From contig NZ_JACMYG010000001.1 in assembly GCF_014236655.1 (NCBI RefSeq), forward strand, positions 248,001 through 312,000: a DNA stretch of 64,000 nucleotides, written 5' to 3'. The stretch is from Pseudomonas kielensis (GTDB taxonomy: Bacteria; Pseudomonadota; Gammaproteobacteria; Pseudomonadales; Pseudomonadaceae). Positions 26,261 to 33,749 of this stretch are shown one piece after another; position 1 is the stretch's first letter, and every line of letters starts with the position of its first letter. The position numbers and the translations under genes are program-made. The notes below the pieces were generated by a model. The model did not search any database. It had not been told where the DNA came from and was given only the letters and a program-made list of their open reading frames with translations.

Positions 26261-27778
26261 ATGAGTATCCGCGACGTTCTTAATATTCTCTTCAAGCGGC
26301 GTTATGTCGCGATCTGCTTCTTTCTGGCGGTGTTGATCGGTGGTTTTGTCGGGCTCAAGGTGTACCCGGCAACCTACGACGCGACCGCCCGCCTCCTGGT
26401 GCGCCTGGGCCAGGAAGACATCTACATGCCGGTGCTGAGCAGCAGCCAGTTCCGCACCCCCATGATGTCGGTGGTGCGCGAAGAACAACTGCACTCCGAA
26501 GCCGAGATCATCACCAGCGAGGGCCTGTCCGAACAGGTGGTCGACAAGCTGACGCCGCAAGTGCTGTTTCCCGGTATCGACATCGACCATCCCTGGTACA
26601 CCCCCAAGGGCTGGCTACAGATGGCCACCCAGGCCTACGCCGGTCTCGAGAGTTTCTTCTTCCCGCAATCAGGCAACCGCGACCTGCGCAGCAAAGCCAT
26701 CTCGCGCTTGCAGAATGACCTGAGCGCAGAACCGGTCAAGAGCTCCAACATCATCGAGGTCACGCTCAAAAGCAAGTCGCCGCAGGCCGCCGCCTTGGGG
26801 GTCAACGAACTGGTCAAGCACTACCTCACCGAACGGGTCAGGGTCTACCAGCGTGAGCAGACCGGCTTTATCTCCACCCAACTGGAAGAGCTCGACGGTC
26901 AGATCAAGGGCATCGAAGCCACCCTGGAACACTTTCGCAATGACCGGCAGATCATGGATGTCGACCTGCAACGCAGCATGCAGATCGAGAAACTCAAGGA
27001 CGCGCGCAAAAACATCGATACCACTTCATTGATGGTCGAGCAGACCGACAAGCAGATCGGTGTGCTGCGCAGTCAGTTGAGCGGCCTGCCCCAAGTGACC
27101 GAGCTCGACGGCCAGCAAGGCTCCAACAGCTACGCCCTGAGCGAGATGAACAAACAACTGACTGACCTCAAGCGCCAGGAGGCCGACACCATTGCACGGT
27201 TGTCGCCGAGCGATCCGAAGGTCAGTTCATTGCGTGAACAAATCACCGTGGTCGAACGCGGGATCGCCGAACAGCGCGGCCAGCGCGACACCAACTCGCG
27301 GCGCGGTATCAACCCGCTCAACGCCCGCGTGCGCGATGACCTGATGAAAAGCGAGGCGGCCATGGCCGGTTACCGCCAGGGCCTGGCCACCCTCAAGGAG
27401 CAGGAGGCCGCGGATGTCGCCCGGCTCAACGAAATCAACAACGTCGAAGCCCAGTTCAAGGAACTGGAGCAGAAACTCGGGGTGCTGCGCGACAGCCGCA
27501 AACTGTACCTGGAGAAACTCGAGGAGACCCGCTTCCTCAACGAGCAGGCCAGTTCGCAGATCGGCAACGTCTCGGTGGTGAGCTGGGCGACCGTCAATAC
27601 CAAACCGGTCAGCCCGAAACTGTGGATGGTGTTGATTGGTGTGCTGGTCGGTGGCTTGCTGGGCGGGATCGGCCTGGCCTTCGTGATCGAGTTCTTCGAT
27701 GACAGCCTCAAGTCCGACTCGGATGTGCGCCGCTACCTGGGCCTGCCGGTGATCGCCAAGGTGCCAAACCTGGGATGA
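26261..27778 (+). CDS. polysaccharide co-polymerase, Wzc/GumC type without kinase domain
   Basis: This 505-residue inner-membrane protein has an N-terminal Wzz domain (SIRDVLNILFKRRYVAIC with the first transmembrane helix, about 15-35). A long periplasmic coiled-coil region follows (about 190-420), and a second transmembrane helix near 450-475 follows PVSPKLWMVLIGVLVGGLLGG. It stops at LPVIAKVPNLG, where Wzc kinases would continue into the P-loop domain. The ATPase role is presumably supplied, if at all, by the separate CpsD-like protein. I prefer the ATG at 26261, spaced correctly from AAAAGGGG; an ATG at 26255 is too close to it. It is the last gene before a strong terminator hairpin. Confidence 0.87.
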   Translation: MSIRDVLNILFKRRYVAICFFLAVLIGGFVGLKVYPATYDATARLLVRLGQEDIYMPVLSSSQFRTPMMSVVREEQLHSEAEIITSEGLSEQVVDKLTPQVLFPGIDIDHPWYTPKGWLQMATQAYAGLESFFFPQSGNRDLRSKAISRLQNDLSAEPVKSSNIIEVTLKSKSPQAAALGVNELVKHYLTERVRVYQREQTGFISTQLEELDGQIKGIEATLEHFRNDRQIMDVDLQRSMQIEKLKDARKNIDTTSLMVEQTDKQIGVLRSQLSGLPQVTELDGQQGSNSYALSEMNKQLTDLKRQEADTIARLSPSDPKVSSLREQITVVERGIAEQRGQRDTNSRRGINPLNARVRDDLMKSEAAMAGYRQGLATLKEQEAADVARLNEINNVEAQFKELEQKLGVLRDSRKLYLEKLEETRFLNEQASSQIGNVSVVSWATVNTKPVSPKLWMVLIGVLVGGLLGGIGLAFVIEFFDDSLKSDSDVRRYLGLPVIAKVPNLG

Positions 27779-27783
27779 CCCCT

Positions 27784-27807
27784 GGGGGGCGAGCCTGCTC
27801 GCCCCCC
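27784..27807 (+). terminator. terminator hairpin at the end of the exopolysaccharide cluster
   Basis: A 10-bp perfect GC stem (GGGGGGCGAG / CTCGCCCCCC) with a 4-base loop lies 5 bases after the stop of the co-polymerase gene. It is followed by TCCCTCATT, not a clean T tract. It marks the downstream border of the cluster. Confidence 0.7.
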
Positions 27808-27880
27808 TCCCTCATTGATCACAAGCCCTCTGTTGGTGCTTGCGCTACAATCGTCTCCCTTTGTGCTCTGGAGACCTCAC

Positions 27881-28696
27881 ATGCCTGACTTCTCTGGCTT
27901 GCCGTTGGTGATCGAGCCGGGCGACCTGCGCGCTCGCCTCGACGCCCGCGAACTGATCCTGGTGGACCTGACCAGCAGCGCCCGCTATGCGCAAGGGCAT
28001 ATCCCCGGCGCACGCTTCGTCGACCCCAAGCGCACCCAACTGGGCCAGCCGCCAGCACCGGGCCTGATGCCGCCACAGGCGGCACTCGAAGCCCTGTTCG
28101 GCGAGCTGGGGCATAACCCCGATGCGGTCTACGTGGTGTACGACGACGAAGGTGGCGGTTGGGCCGGGCGCTTCATCTGGCTGCTGGATGTCATCGGTCA
28201 CCGCCGCTATCACTACCTCGACGGTGGGTTGCTGGCCTGGCAGGCCGAAGGCTTGCCGCTGTCTGGCGAGGTTCCGGCGGCAGTCGGCGGCCCGGTCGGG
28301 CTGACCTTGCACGAGGGCCCCACGGCCACCCGCGAGTACCTGCAAAGCCGCCTCGGCGCCGCCGACCTGGCGATCTGGGATGCACGCGGCCCGCTGGAGT
28401 ATTCCGGGGAGAAAGTCCTGGCGGCCAAGGGCGGGCATATTCCCGGCGCGATCAACTTCGAGTGGACCGCGGGCATGGATCAGGCGCGTCAGCTGCGCAT
28501 CCGCAGCGACATGGCGCAGATCCTCGAGCAGCTTGGCATTACCCCTGACAAAGAAGTGATTACCCACTGCCAGACCCACCACCGCTCTGGCTTCACCTAC
28601 CTGGTGGCCAAGGCGCTCGGTTATCCGCGGGTCAAAGGCTACGCCGGTTCATGGGGCGAATGGGGCAACCATCCCGATACGCCCGTTGAGATTTAA
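27881..28696 (+). CDS. rhdA: thiosulfate sulfurtransferase (rhodanese) RhdA
   Basis: This two-domain rhodanese of 271 aa transfers sulfane sulfur, for example from thiosulfate to cyanide. The active-site loop HCQTHHRSG places the catalytic cysteine at residue 230, the same number and loop as described for Azotobacter vinelandii RhdA. The N-terminal inactive rhodanese domain covers about 10-125 and the active domain about 145-265. The start is the ATG at 27881; an open frame to 27815 is not needed. It resumes the PAO1 order (PA4956-PA4957, rhdA-psd) after the exopolysaccharide insertion and lies 18 bases before psd. Confidence 0.93.
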   Translation: MPDFSGLPLVIEPGDLRARLDARELILVDLTSSARYAQGHIPGARFVDPKRTQLGQPPAPGLMPPQAALEALFGELGHNPDAVYVVYDDEGGGWAGRFIWLLDVIGHRRYHYLDGGLLAWQAEGLPLSGEVPAAVGGPVGLTLHEGPTATREYLQSRLGAADLAIWDARGPLEYSGEKVLAAKGGHIPGAINFEWTAGMDQARQLRIRSDMAQILEQLGITPDKEVITHCQTHHRSGFTYLVAKALGYPRVKGYAGSWGEWGNHPDTPVEI

Positions 28697-28714
28697 GGTT
28701 TTTAAGGACAGTTA

Positions 28715-29575
28715 ATGAAAAAGCGTTTGTTTATCCTCAGCCAGTACCTGCTGCCCCACCACCTGCTCTCGCGTCTGGCCGGCTGCATTGCCGAATGCCG
28801 CGTGCGCTGGTTCAAGAATGCCTTCACCGCCTGGTTCGCCAAGCGTTACCAGGTCGACATGTCCCAGGCGCTGGTCGAAGACCTGACCGCCTACGAGCAC
28901 TTCAACGCGTTCTTCACCCGCGCCTTGAAAGACGGTGCCCGCCCCCTGGACCAGACCCCGGGCGCGATCCTCAGCCCGGCCGACGGTGCGGTCAGCCAGC
29001 TCGGCCCGATCGAGCACGGCCGGGTGTTCCAGGCCAAGGGCCACAGCTTCAGCGTGCTGGAACTGCTGGGCGGTGACGCCGCTAATGCCGCGCCGTTCAT
29101 GGGCGGCGACTTCGCCACCATCTACCTGTCGCCCAAGGATTACCACCGCGTGCATATGCCGCTGGCCGGCACCCTGCGCGAAATGGTCTACATCCCGGGA
29201 CGGATCTTCTCGGTCAACCAGACCACCGCCGAAAACGTACCGGAGCTGTTTGCCCGTAACGAACGCGTCGCCTGCATTTTCGACACCGAGCGTGGCCCGA
29301 TGGCCGTGGTCCTGGTGGGTGCGATGATCGTTGCCTCGATCGAGACCGTCTGGGCTGGGCTGGTCACGCCACCCAAGCGCGAACTGAAAACCTTCCGCTA
29401 CGACGAAGCCGCCCGCGCACCGATCCACCTGGAAAAAGGTGCGGAGCTGGGTCGTTTCAAGCTGGGTTCGACGGCGATAGTGCTGTTTGGCCCGGATCAA
29501 GTGCAGTGGGCTGAAGAACTGGCAGCGGGTTCGCCAGTGGTGATGGGCCAAGGTCTCGGCTCACCAAAAGCCTAA
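28715..29575 (+). CDS. psd: phosphatidylserine decarboxylase proenzyme
   Basis: Psd makes phosphatidylethanolamine from phosphatidylserine at the inner membrane. The 286-residue proenzyme has the family motifs LSPADG (87-92), the HxxxxP-type segment KDYHRVHMPL (141-150), and the self-cleavage site LGST (250-253), where the serine becomes the pyruvoyl group and splits the beta and alpha chains. Its length matches bacterial type I enzymes. It follows rhdA closely and is followed by a REP-like hairpin. Confidence 0.97.
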   Translation: MKKRLFILSQYLLPHHLLSRLAGCIAECRVRWFKNAFTAWFAKRYQVDMSQALVEDLTAYEHFNAFFTRALKDGARPLDQTPGAILSPADGAVSQLGPIEHGRVFQAKGHSFSVLELLGGDAANAAPFMGGDFATIYLSPKDYHRVHMPLAGTLREMVYIPGRIFSVNQTTAENVPELFARNERVACIFDTERGPMAVVLVGAMIVASIETVWAGLVTPPKRELKTFRYDEAARAPIHLEKGAELGRFKLGSTAIVLFGPDQVQWAEELAAGSPVVMGQGLGSPKA

Positions 29576-29591
29576 AGTCCACGCTGTACCT

Positions 29592-29618
29592 TGTAGGAGC
29601 GGGCTTGCCCGCTCCCAC
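29592..29618. repeat. REP-type palindrome
   Basis: The imperfect palindrome TGTAGGAGCGGGCTTGCCCG followed by CTCCCACA lies between convergent psd and serB. It has the form common in Pseudomonas intergenic repeats and probably acts as a transcript-end structure for both genes. Confidence 0.75.
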
Positions 29619-29634
29619 ATTTATAGGTGGTGTA

Positions 29635-30849
29635 TCAGAGTTGACCGTCGCGGTCGCGGAAGCCCAGCAGGTACAGCACACCATCCAGCCCCAGGGTGGA
29701 AATGGCCTGTTTGGCCGACTGCTTGACCAGCGGCTTGGCACGGAACGCCACGCCCAACCCGGCAATCGCCAGCATCGGCAGATCGTTGGCCCCGTCACCG
29801 ACCGCAATGGTCTGTTCCAGACGCAATCCTTCCTTGTGTGCCAGTTCGCGCAGCAGATCCGCTTTGCGCTGGGCGTCGACAATCGGCTCGACCGCCACCC
29901 CGGTGACTTTGCCGTCGATCACTTCCAGCTCGTTGGCAAACACGTAGTCGATGCCCAGCTTGGCTTGCAGCTGCTTGGCAAAGTAGGTGAAACCGCCAGA
30001 CAGGATCGCCGTCTTGTAACCCAGGCGCTTGAGCTCGGCGAACAGGGTTTCGGCACCTTCGGTCAGGCGCAGCGAGGCACCGATGGAGTCCAGCACACTG
30101 ACATCCAGGCCCTTGAGCAAGGCCAGGCGTTCCTTGAAGCTGGCACGGAAATCCAGCTCGCCGGCCATGGCCCGCTCGGTGATTTCAGACACCTGCTCAC
30201 CCACCCCGGCCGCCTTGGCCAGTTCGTCGATGACTTCGGCTTCGATCAGCGTCGAGTCCATGTCAAACACCGCCAGGCGACGGTTGCGGCGGAACAGCGA
30301 GTCTTCCTGGAACGCGATATCGACGTTCAATTCCTGGGCCACGCTGAGGAACTCGGCCCGCAGCGCTTGTGGATCAGCCGCTTCGCCGCGCACCGAAAAC
30401 TCGATGCAGCCCTTGCCCTTGTCGGCCGGAGTGTCCAGGGGCATGCGCCCGGACAGGCGGTCGATGTGGTCGATGTTCAGGCCGTACTTGGCCGTGATCG
30501 AGCTCACGCTCTGCAATTGCTCGGCCGTCACTTTGCGTGTCAGCAGGGTCACGATGTGGCGTTTTTTACCCTGGTTGCCGACCCATTGCTGGTAGTCCTC
30601 TTCGGAAACCGGGGTGAACCGCACCTGCTGATCGAGCTTGTAAGCCGTGAACAGGATGTCCTTGAGCACCGACTTGCCTTGCTCGGTGTCGGGAATTTCA
30701 ACCAGGATGCCGAACGACAGGGTGTCGTGGATCACCGCCTGGCCGATGTCGAGAATGTTCACACCACCCTGGGCCAGAACACCGGTAATGGCCGCAGTCA
30801 GACCCGGACGGTCGACTCCCGTGATGTTTATCAGGACGATTTCGCGCAA
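29635..30849 (-). CDS. serB: phosphoserine phosphatase SerB
   Basis: SerB performs the last step of serine synthesis. The 404-residue protein has an N-terminal regulatory ACT-like part (REIVLINITGVDRPGLTAAI, then a second unit around RHIVTLLTRKV). A C-terminal HAD phosphatase domain follows, with DMDSTLIEAE (nucleophile aspartate), LSGGF and GDGANDLPML. No ATG is available at the expected place. I use the TTG at 30849 (before REIVLIN), which has GGGGGTG upstream; a second TTG at 30864 is the alternative. Divergent from the AhpA/YtjB-like gene, as serB is from ytjB (smp) in E. coli. Confidence 0.93.
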   Translation of the reverse strand: MREIVLINITGVDRPGLTAAITGVLAQGGVNILDIGQAVIHDTLSFGILVEIPDTEQGKSVLKDILFTAYKLDQQVRFTPVSEEDYQQWVGNQGKKRHIVTLLTRKVTAEQLQSVSSITAKYGLNIDHIDRLSGRMPLDTPADKGKGCIEFSVRGEAADPQALRAEFLSVAQELNVDIAFQEDSLFRRNRRLAVFDMDSTLIEAEVIDELAKAAGVGEQVSEITERAMAGELDFRASFKERLALLKGLDVSVLDSIGASLRLTEGAETLFAELKRLGYKTAILSGGFTYFAKQLQAKLGIDYVFANELEVIDGKVTGVAVEPIVDAQRKADLLRELAHKEGLRLEQTIAVGDGANDLPMLAIAGLGVAFRAKPLVKQSAKQAISTLGLDGVLYLLGFRDRDGQL

Positions 30850-30983
30850 GGCGCACCCCCGCAAGTGGAAAAAAACCGCATTCTACCCACATTCAGTGAC
30901 CATCGGGCACAGCGAGCGCTTTGCCGGTCTGGGGGCTATCGCTATACTGCGCGTCAACTCCACGGACAAAAGAGCCGAGCTCA

Positions 30984-32519
30984 GTGAACCGGCCCACGCC
31001 AGTCAAACCCGATAACTTCTTCCTGCTGATCTTCCGTGCACTGCGCCACCGCCGTGTACCGATTGCATTGCGCATTGCCAGCCATAACGTGATCCTGGTC
31101 GCACTGGCCCTGGTGATCTACGCCTGTGTGATGGGTCTGCAGTTCAAGCAGGCGATGCACGAACAGGCCGATGCCCTGGGTCAGAGCCTGACCACCCAGA
31201 CGGCAACCTCGGCCACCGAGCTGCTGGTGTCCAACGACATCCTCAGCCTCAACGTGCTGCTGAACAACCTGACCAAGAACCCATTGGTGGCCCACGCCGC
31301 TATTTATAGCGTGGACAACCGGATTCTGGCCGAGGCCGGGCAACGTCCCAAACAGGGCCTGCTGGGTGAAACCCAGGGCATGTACGAGAGCAAGATCACC
31401 TTCCAGGACGTGACGGCCGGGCAACTGCGCATCAGCCTGGACATGCAGCAGTTCGAACAACCGATGACCATCAGCCTGCAGAGCATGGGCATTCTCAGCG
31501 CCATTCTGCTGGCCCTGTCCTTGGCCCTGAGCCTGCGCCTGGGTCGCCACATTTCCACGCCACTGCTGCAATTGCGGGTGTGGCTGCGTGACATCGACGA
31601 ACACACCCCGGCCACCCAGCGCCAGGACGAGATCGGCGACCTGGCCCGCCAGCTGCACGCCAGCTTTGCCCCTGAGCCGGTAGCGCCGGTGGCGGTTCCC
31701 GAGCCGGAAATCGACGAACTCGACGATGCCGAAGACGATGAGCCAGCCTTCGAAGTGCGCAACCTGCGGGACCCGAGCTTCGATGAAAGCGCCCCGGTGG
31801 CCAGCCTGAAAGCGGCACCCCGGCATGTCATCAGCGCCGAAGAAGACGAAACGGACGATGATGAAGACCCGTTCGCCGACGTTCGTGACAGCGCCACCAG
31901 TGCCGTGGTCGTCAAGCCACAGCCCAAGGCCGCCGCCTCCAGCCAGCCGCAGTTCAGCGCCGTACTCGCCGTGCAGCTTGGCGCACAGGAGCAACTGCGA
32001 CGCCTGCCACGGGCGCGCCTGACCGAACTGCTGGACCGCTACCGCGACTGCCTGGACCAGGCGGCGTCGCTGTACGAAAGCGAGCTGCATACCCTCAACG
32101 ATGGCAGCACCCTGATGCTGTTCCACACCCAGGACAGCGGCGAAGACTACCTGACCAATGCCATCTGCTGTGGCGAACTGTTGCGCGCCCTCGGCCATCA
32201 GTTGCAGATCGAAGTCGCCGACAGCGGCATCACCCTGCAATTGCAGCTGGGCCTGACCCTGGGCGAAGAGCTCTTCGGTCTGAGCCAGATCGACCTGCTG
32301 TTGACCGAAACCGCCCAGGACGCCCTCGCCCTCTCCCAGCACAGCCGCAACCTGCTGCTGGTCGAGCGCAAGATCAGCGACGACACCTTGATCCGCCAGC
32401 GCGCCCGCATCCGCCCGATCGCCAGCCCTGAAGGCGCCTGTTGCGTCGAGCGCCTGATGGAGCCCTACCCTTCGATGCTGGAACGGCAACTGGCGCGCAT
32501 GCACGAGACGCGCGCCTAA
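30984..32519 (+). CDS. AhpA/YtjB (SMP) family membrane protein with cyclase-like C-terminal region
   Basis: This protein of about 511 aa is translated from a GTG at 30984 (NRPTPVKPDNFF). The N-terminal part has two transmembrane helices (about 35-55 and 170-190) around a periplasmic region, followed by a HAMP-like segment (LSLRLGRHISTPLLQLRVWL). An acidic, Pro-rich linker (about 225-310) leads to a C-terminal domain. The pattern of that domain (LLDRYRDCLDQAASLYE, LNDGSTLMLFHTQ, AICCGELLRAL, LQLGLTLGEELFG, ALSQHSRNLLLVE) resembles a class III nucleotidyl cyclase fold without catalytic aspartates. The N-terminal family and the position divergent from serB match E. coli YtjB. Its function is not established; a sensory or regulatory role is inferred. 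Confidence 0.72.
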   Translation: MNRPTPVKPDNFFLLIFRALRHRRVPIALRIASHNVILVALALVIYACVMGLQFKQAMHEQADALGQSLTTQTATSATELLVSNDILSLNVLLNNLTKNPLVAHAAIYSVDNRILAEAGQRPKQGLLGETQGMYESKITFQDVTAGQLRISLDMQQFEQPMTISLQSMGILSAILLALSLALSLRLGRHISTPLLQLRVWLRDIDEHTPATQRQDEIGDLARQLHASFAPEPVAPVAVPEPEIDELDDAEDDEPAFEVRNLRDPSFDESAPVASLKAAPRHVISAEEDETDDDEDPFADVRDSATSAVVVKPQPKAAASSQPQFSAVLAVQLGAQEQLRRLPRARLTELLDRYRDCLDQAASLYESELHTLNDGSTLMLFHTQDSGEDYLTNAICCGELLRALGHQLQIEVADSGITLQLQLGLTLGEELFGLSQIDLLLTETAQDALALSQHSRNLLLVERKISDDTLIRQRARIRPIASPEGACCVERLMEPYPSMLERQLARMHETRA

Positions 32520-32538
32520 GCCCCAGCCCGCCACCCCC

Positions 32539-32573
32539 AAGCCCGCAGCCGAGTGATCGCCTGCGGGCTTTTT
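32539..32573 (+). terminator. intrinsic terminator of the AhpA/YtjB-like gene
   Basis: AAGCCCGCAG pairs perfectly with CTGCGGGCTT across a 12-base loop and is followed by T5. It begins 20 bases after the stop codon. Confidence 0.88.
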
Positions 32574-32692
32574 GTTGCCCCCGCCCGTCTCCATCCCCAC
32601 CATCCCCGCGAGGCTGCGTTCGAGGACGCCGTCCTCGCCCGGTCGGTCATCGTTGGATCTGGCGGCTGCTACAGGGGGGAAATGCCATTCAG

Positions 32693-32715
32693 GTAGGAGC
32701 GAGCTTGCTCGCGAA
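32693..32715. repeat. REP-type palindrome
   Basis: GTAGGAGCGAGCTTGCTCGC is the common Pseudomonas fluorescens-group intergenic repeat, here with a short stem GCGAGC/GCTCGC. It lies in non-coding DNA. Confidence 0.7.
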
Positions 32716-32817
32716 GAACTCAAGAGCAACCCATTGCTTCAGATAATGCACGTCATCGTTAACGCCCATCGCGTGAAACCTCGGAGCCGCTACAGGGGTT
32801 CGGGGTTGGCAGAAACA

Positions 32818-32844
32818 ACAAAGCCCGCACTGGGCGGGCTTTGT
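32818..32844. terminator. terminator hairpin after the PqiC-like gene
   Basis: An 11-bp perfect stem ACAAAGCCCGC / GCGGGCTTTGT with a 5-base loop lies 16 bases beyond the stop of the leftward lipoprotein gene. On the minus strand it is followed by TGTTTCT, a modest T-rich tail. Confidence 0.75.
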
Positions 32845-32860
32845 GGGGATGGCGTGCGGC

Positions 32861-33574
32861 TTAGAAGCGGAACACTTCCATGTCGGTGCGAATAGGCGCG
32901 GCCATCGGGATCTTCGGCTGCTTCTCGCGCTCGGCGGGGGCCGTGGGTTTTGCCGCAGCAGGCTTGCGCGGAGCTTCGACAACCGGCGGCTGATTGGCCA
33001 GCGGCTTCAGGGCCACCGACAACTGCTCGGCCAGACGCTGCAGCAGCACGCCCTGGGCCTGGACCTGCGCGGCGGTGCTACCGGCATGTTGCTCTTGCAG
33101 GTGAATGATGCGGTTATCACGGACCTGGCCGCGACGGTCGATCAAGCGCCACTGGGCATCCAGCACCGCCGGCTGCGACTCGCCGGAGTCCAGGCGGGTA
33201 ATCGACAGCAGTACCTGCACGTCCGGGGTGAAGCCCAGGGTCGCCGGTGCCAGGACGACGCGCTGGCTGTCCAGTTGACCCGCGACCTGACGCAGCAGCA
33301 ATTGACTGATGTCCGAAGACAGGCTGCCCGCCCAACGACCGTCGGTCGACGCTTGCAGGCTGCCGTCCGGTTGACGCTGCAACAGGGTTTCACGCTGCAG
33401 GTAATCAGCAATCAATACCGGACCCAGCAACACCGCCATGCCCGAGCTTTGCGCAGGCTGCGCCGGGGTGCCACTGTCCAGCTGATACAGCGACACCGGC
33501 TGGTGAACGCTGCAACCCGCCAGGCCAAGAACGCCAGCGAGCAACAAAATTAGAGGAAAGCGCAGAACAGTCAT
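32861..33574 (-). CDS. PqiC/YmbA-like outer-membrane lipoprotein (ABC-type transport auxiliary family)
   Basis: This 237-residue protein has a lipoprotein signal with lipobox LGLAGC. A domain like PqiC/YmbA (DUF330) follows: VSLYQLDSG, VLLGPVLIADYLQRETLLQRQ, DGRWAGSLSSDISQLLLRQVAGQL. It ends in a Pro/Ala/Lys-rich tail. PqiC partners the MCE-domain tunnel PqiB in lipid traffic between membranes, but no pqiA or pqiB lies nearby, so the partner is unknown. It corresponds in position to PAO1 PA4963, next to parC. The start is the second of two adjacent ATGs (33577 and 33574), both behind GGATGG. Confidence 0.75.
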   Translation of the reverse strand: MTVLRFPLILLLAGVLGLAGCSVHQPVSLYQLDSGTPAQPAQSSGMAVLLGPVLIADYLQRETLLQRQPDGSLQASTDGRWAGSLSSDISQLLLRQVAGQLDSQRVVLAPATLGFTPDVQVLLSITRLDSGESQPAVLDAQWRLIDRRGQVRDNRIIHLQEQHAGSTAAQVQAQGVLLQRLAEQLSVALKPLANQPPVVEAPRKPAAAKPTAPAEREKQPKIPMAAPIRTDMEVFRF

Positions 33575-33707
33575 CATCCCATCCAGGTGACGGCCACAAG
33601 GCCAGCCACTGTGAAAATACTCAATAATATGAAGAACGCTCGACCACGCCGGCGCTTGAAAGGCCATATCATCCGTGAATATGCACGGCGACTCCAGCGC
33701 GAAAGCA

Positions 33708-33735
33708 TCGATCTACGCGTTAAATCGTAGATCGA
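33708..33735. repeat. perfect inverted repeat downstream of parC
   Basis: TCGATCTACG and CGTAGATCGA are perfect complements separated by 8 AT-rich bases, ending 15 bases past the parC stop. There is no T tract on the minus strand, so it may be a weak transcript-end hairpin or a protein-binding site. Confidence 0.6.
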
Positions 33736-33749
33736 GCGCTCTAGACCGC

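Larger units (their letters stand above)
32520..32860. other. 341-base non-coding interval with two terminators and repeats
   Basis: No gene is visible between the convergent AhpA/YtjB-like gene and the PqiC-like gene. The interval holds a terminator at each end, one REP-type palindrome, and two short copies of a GCYGCTACAGGGG motif (around 32665 and 32790) that also look repetitive. Confidence 0.75.
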
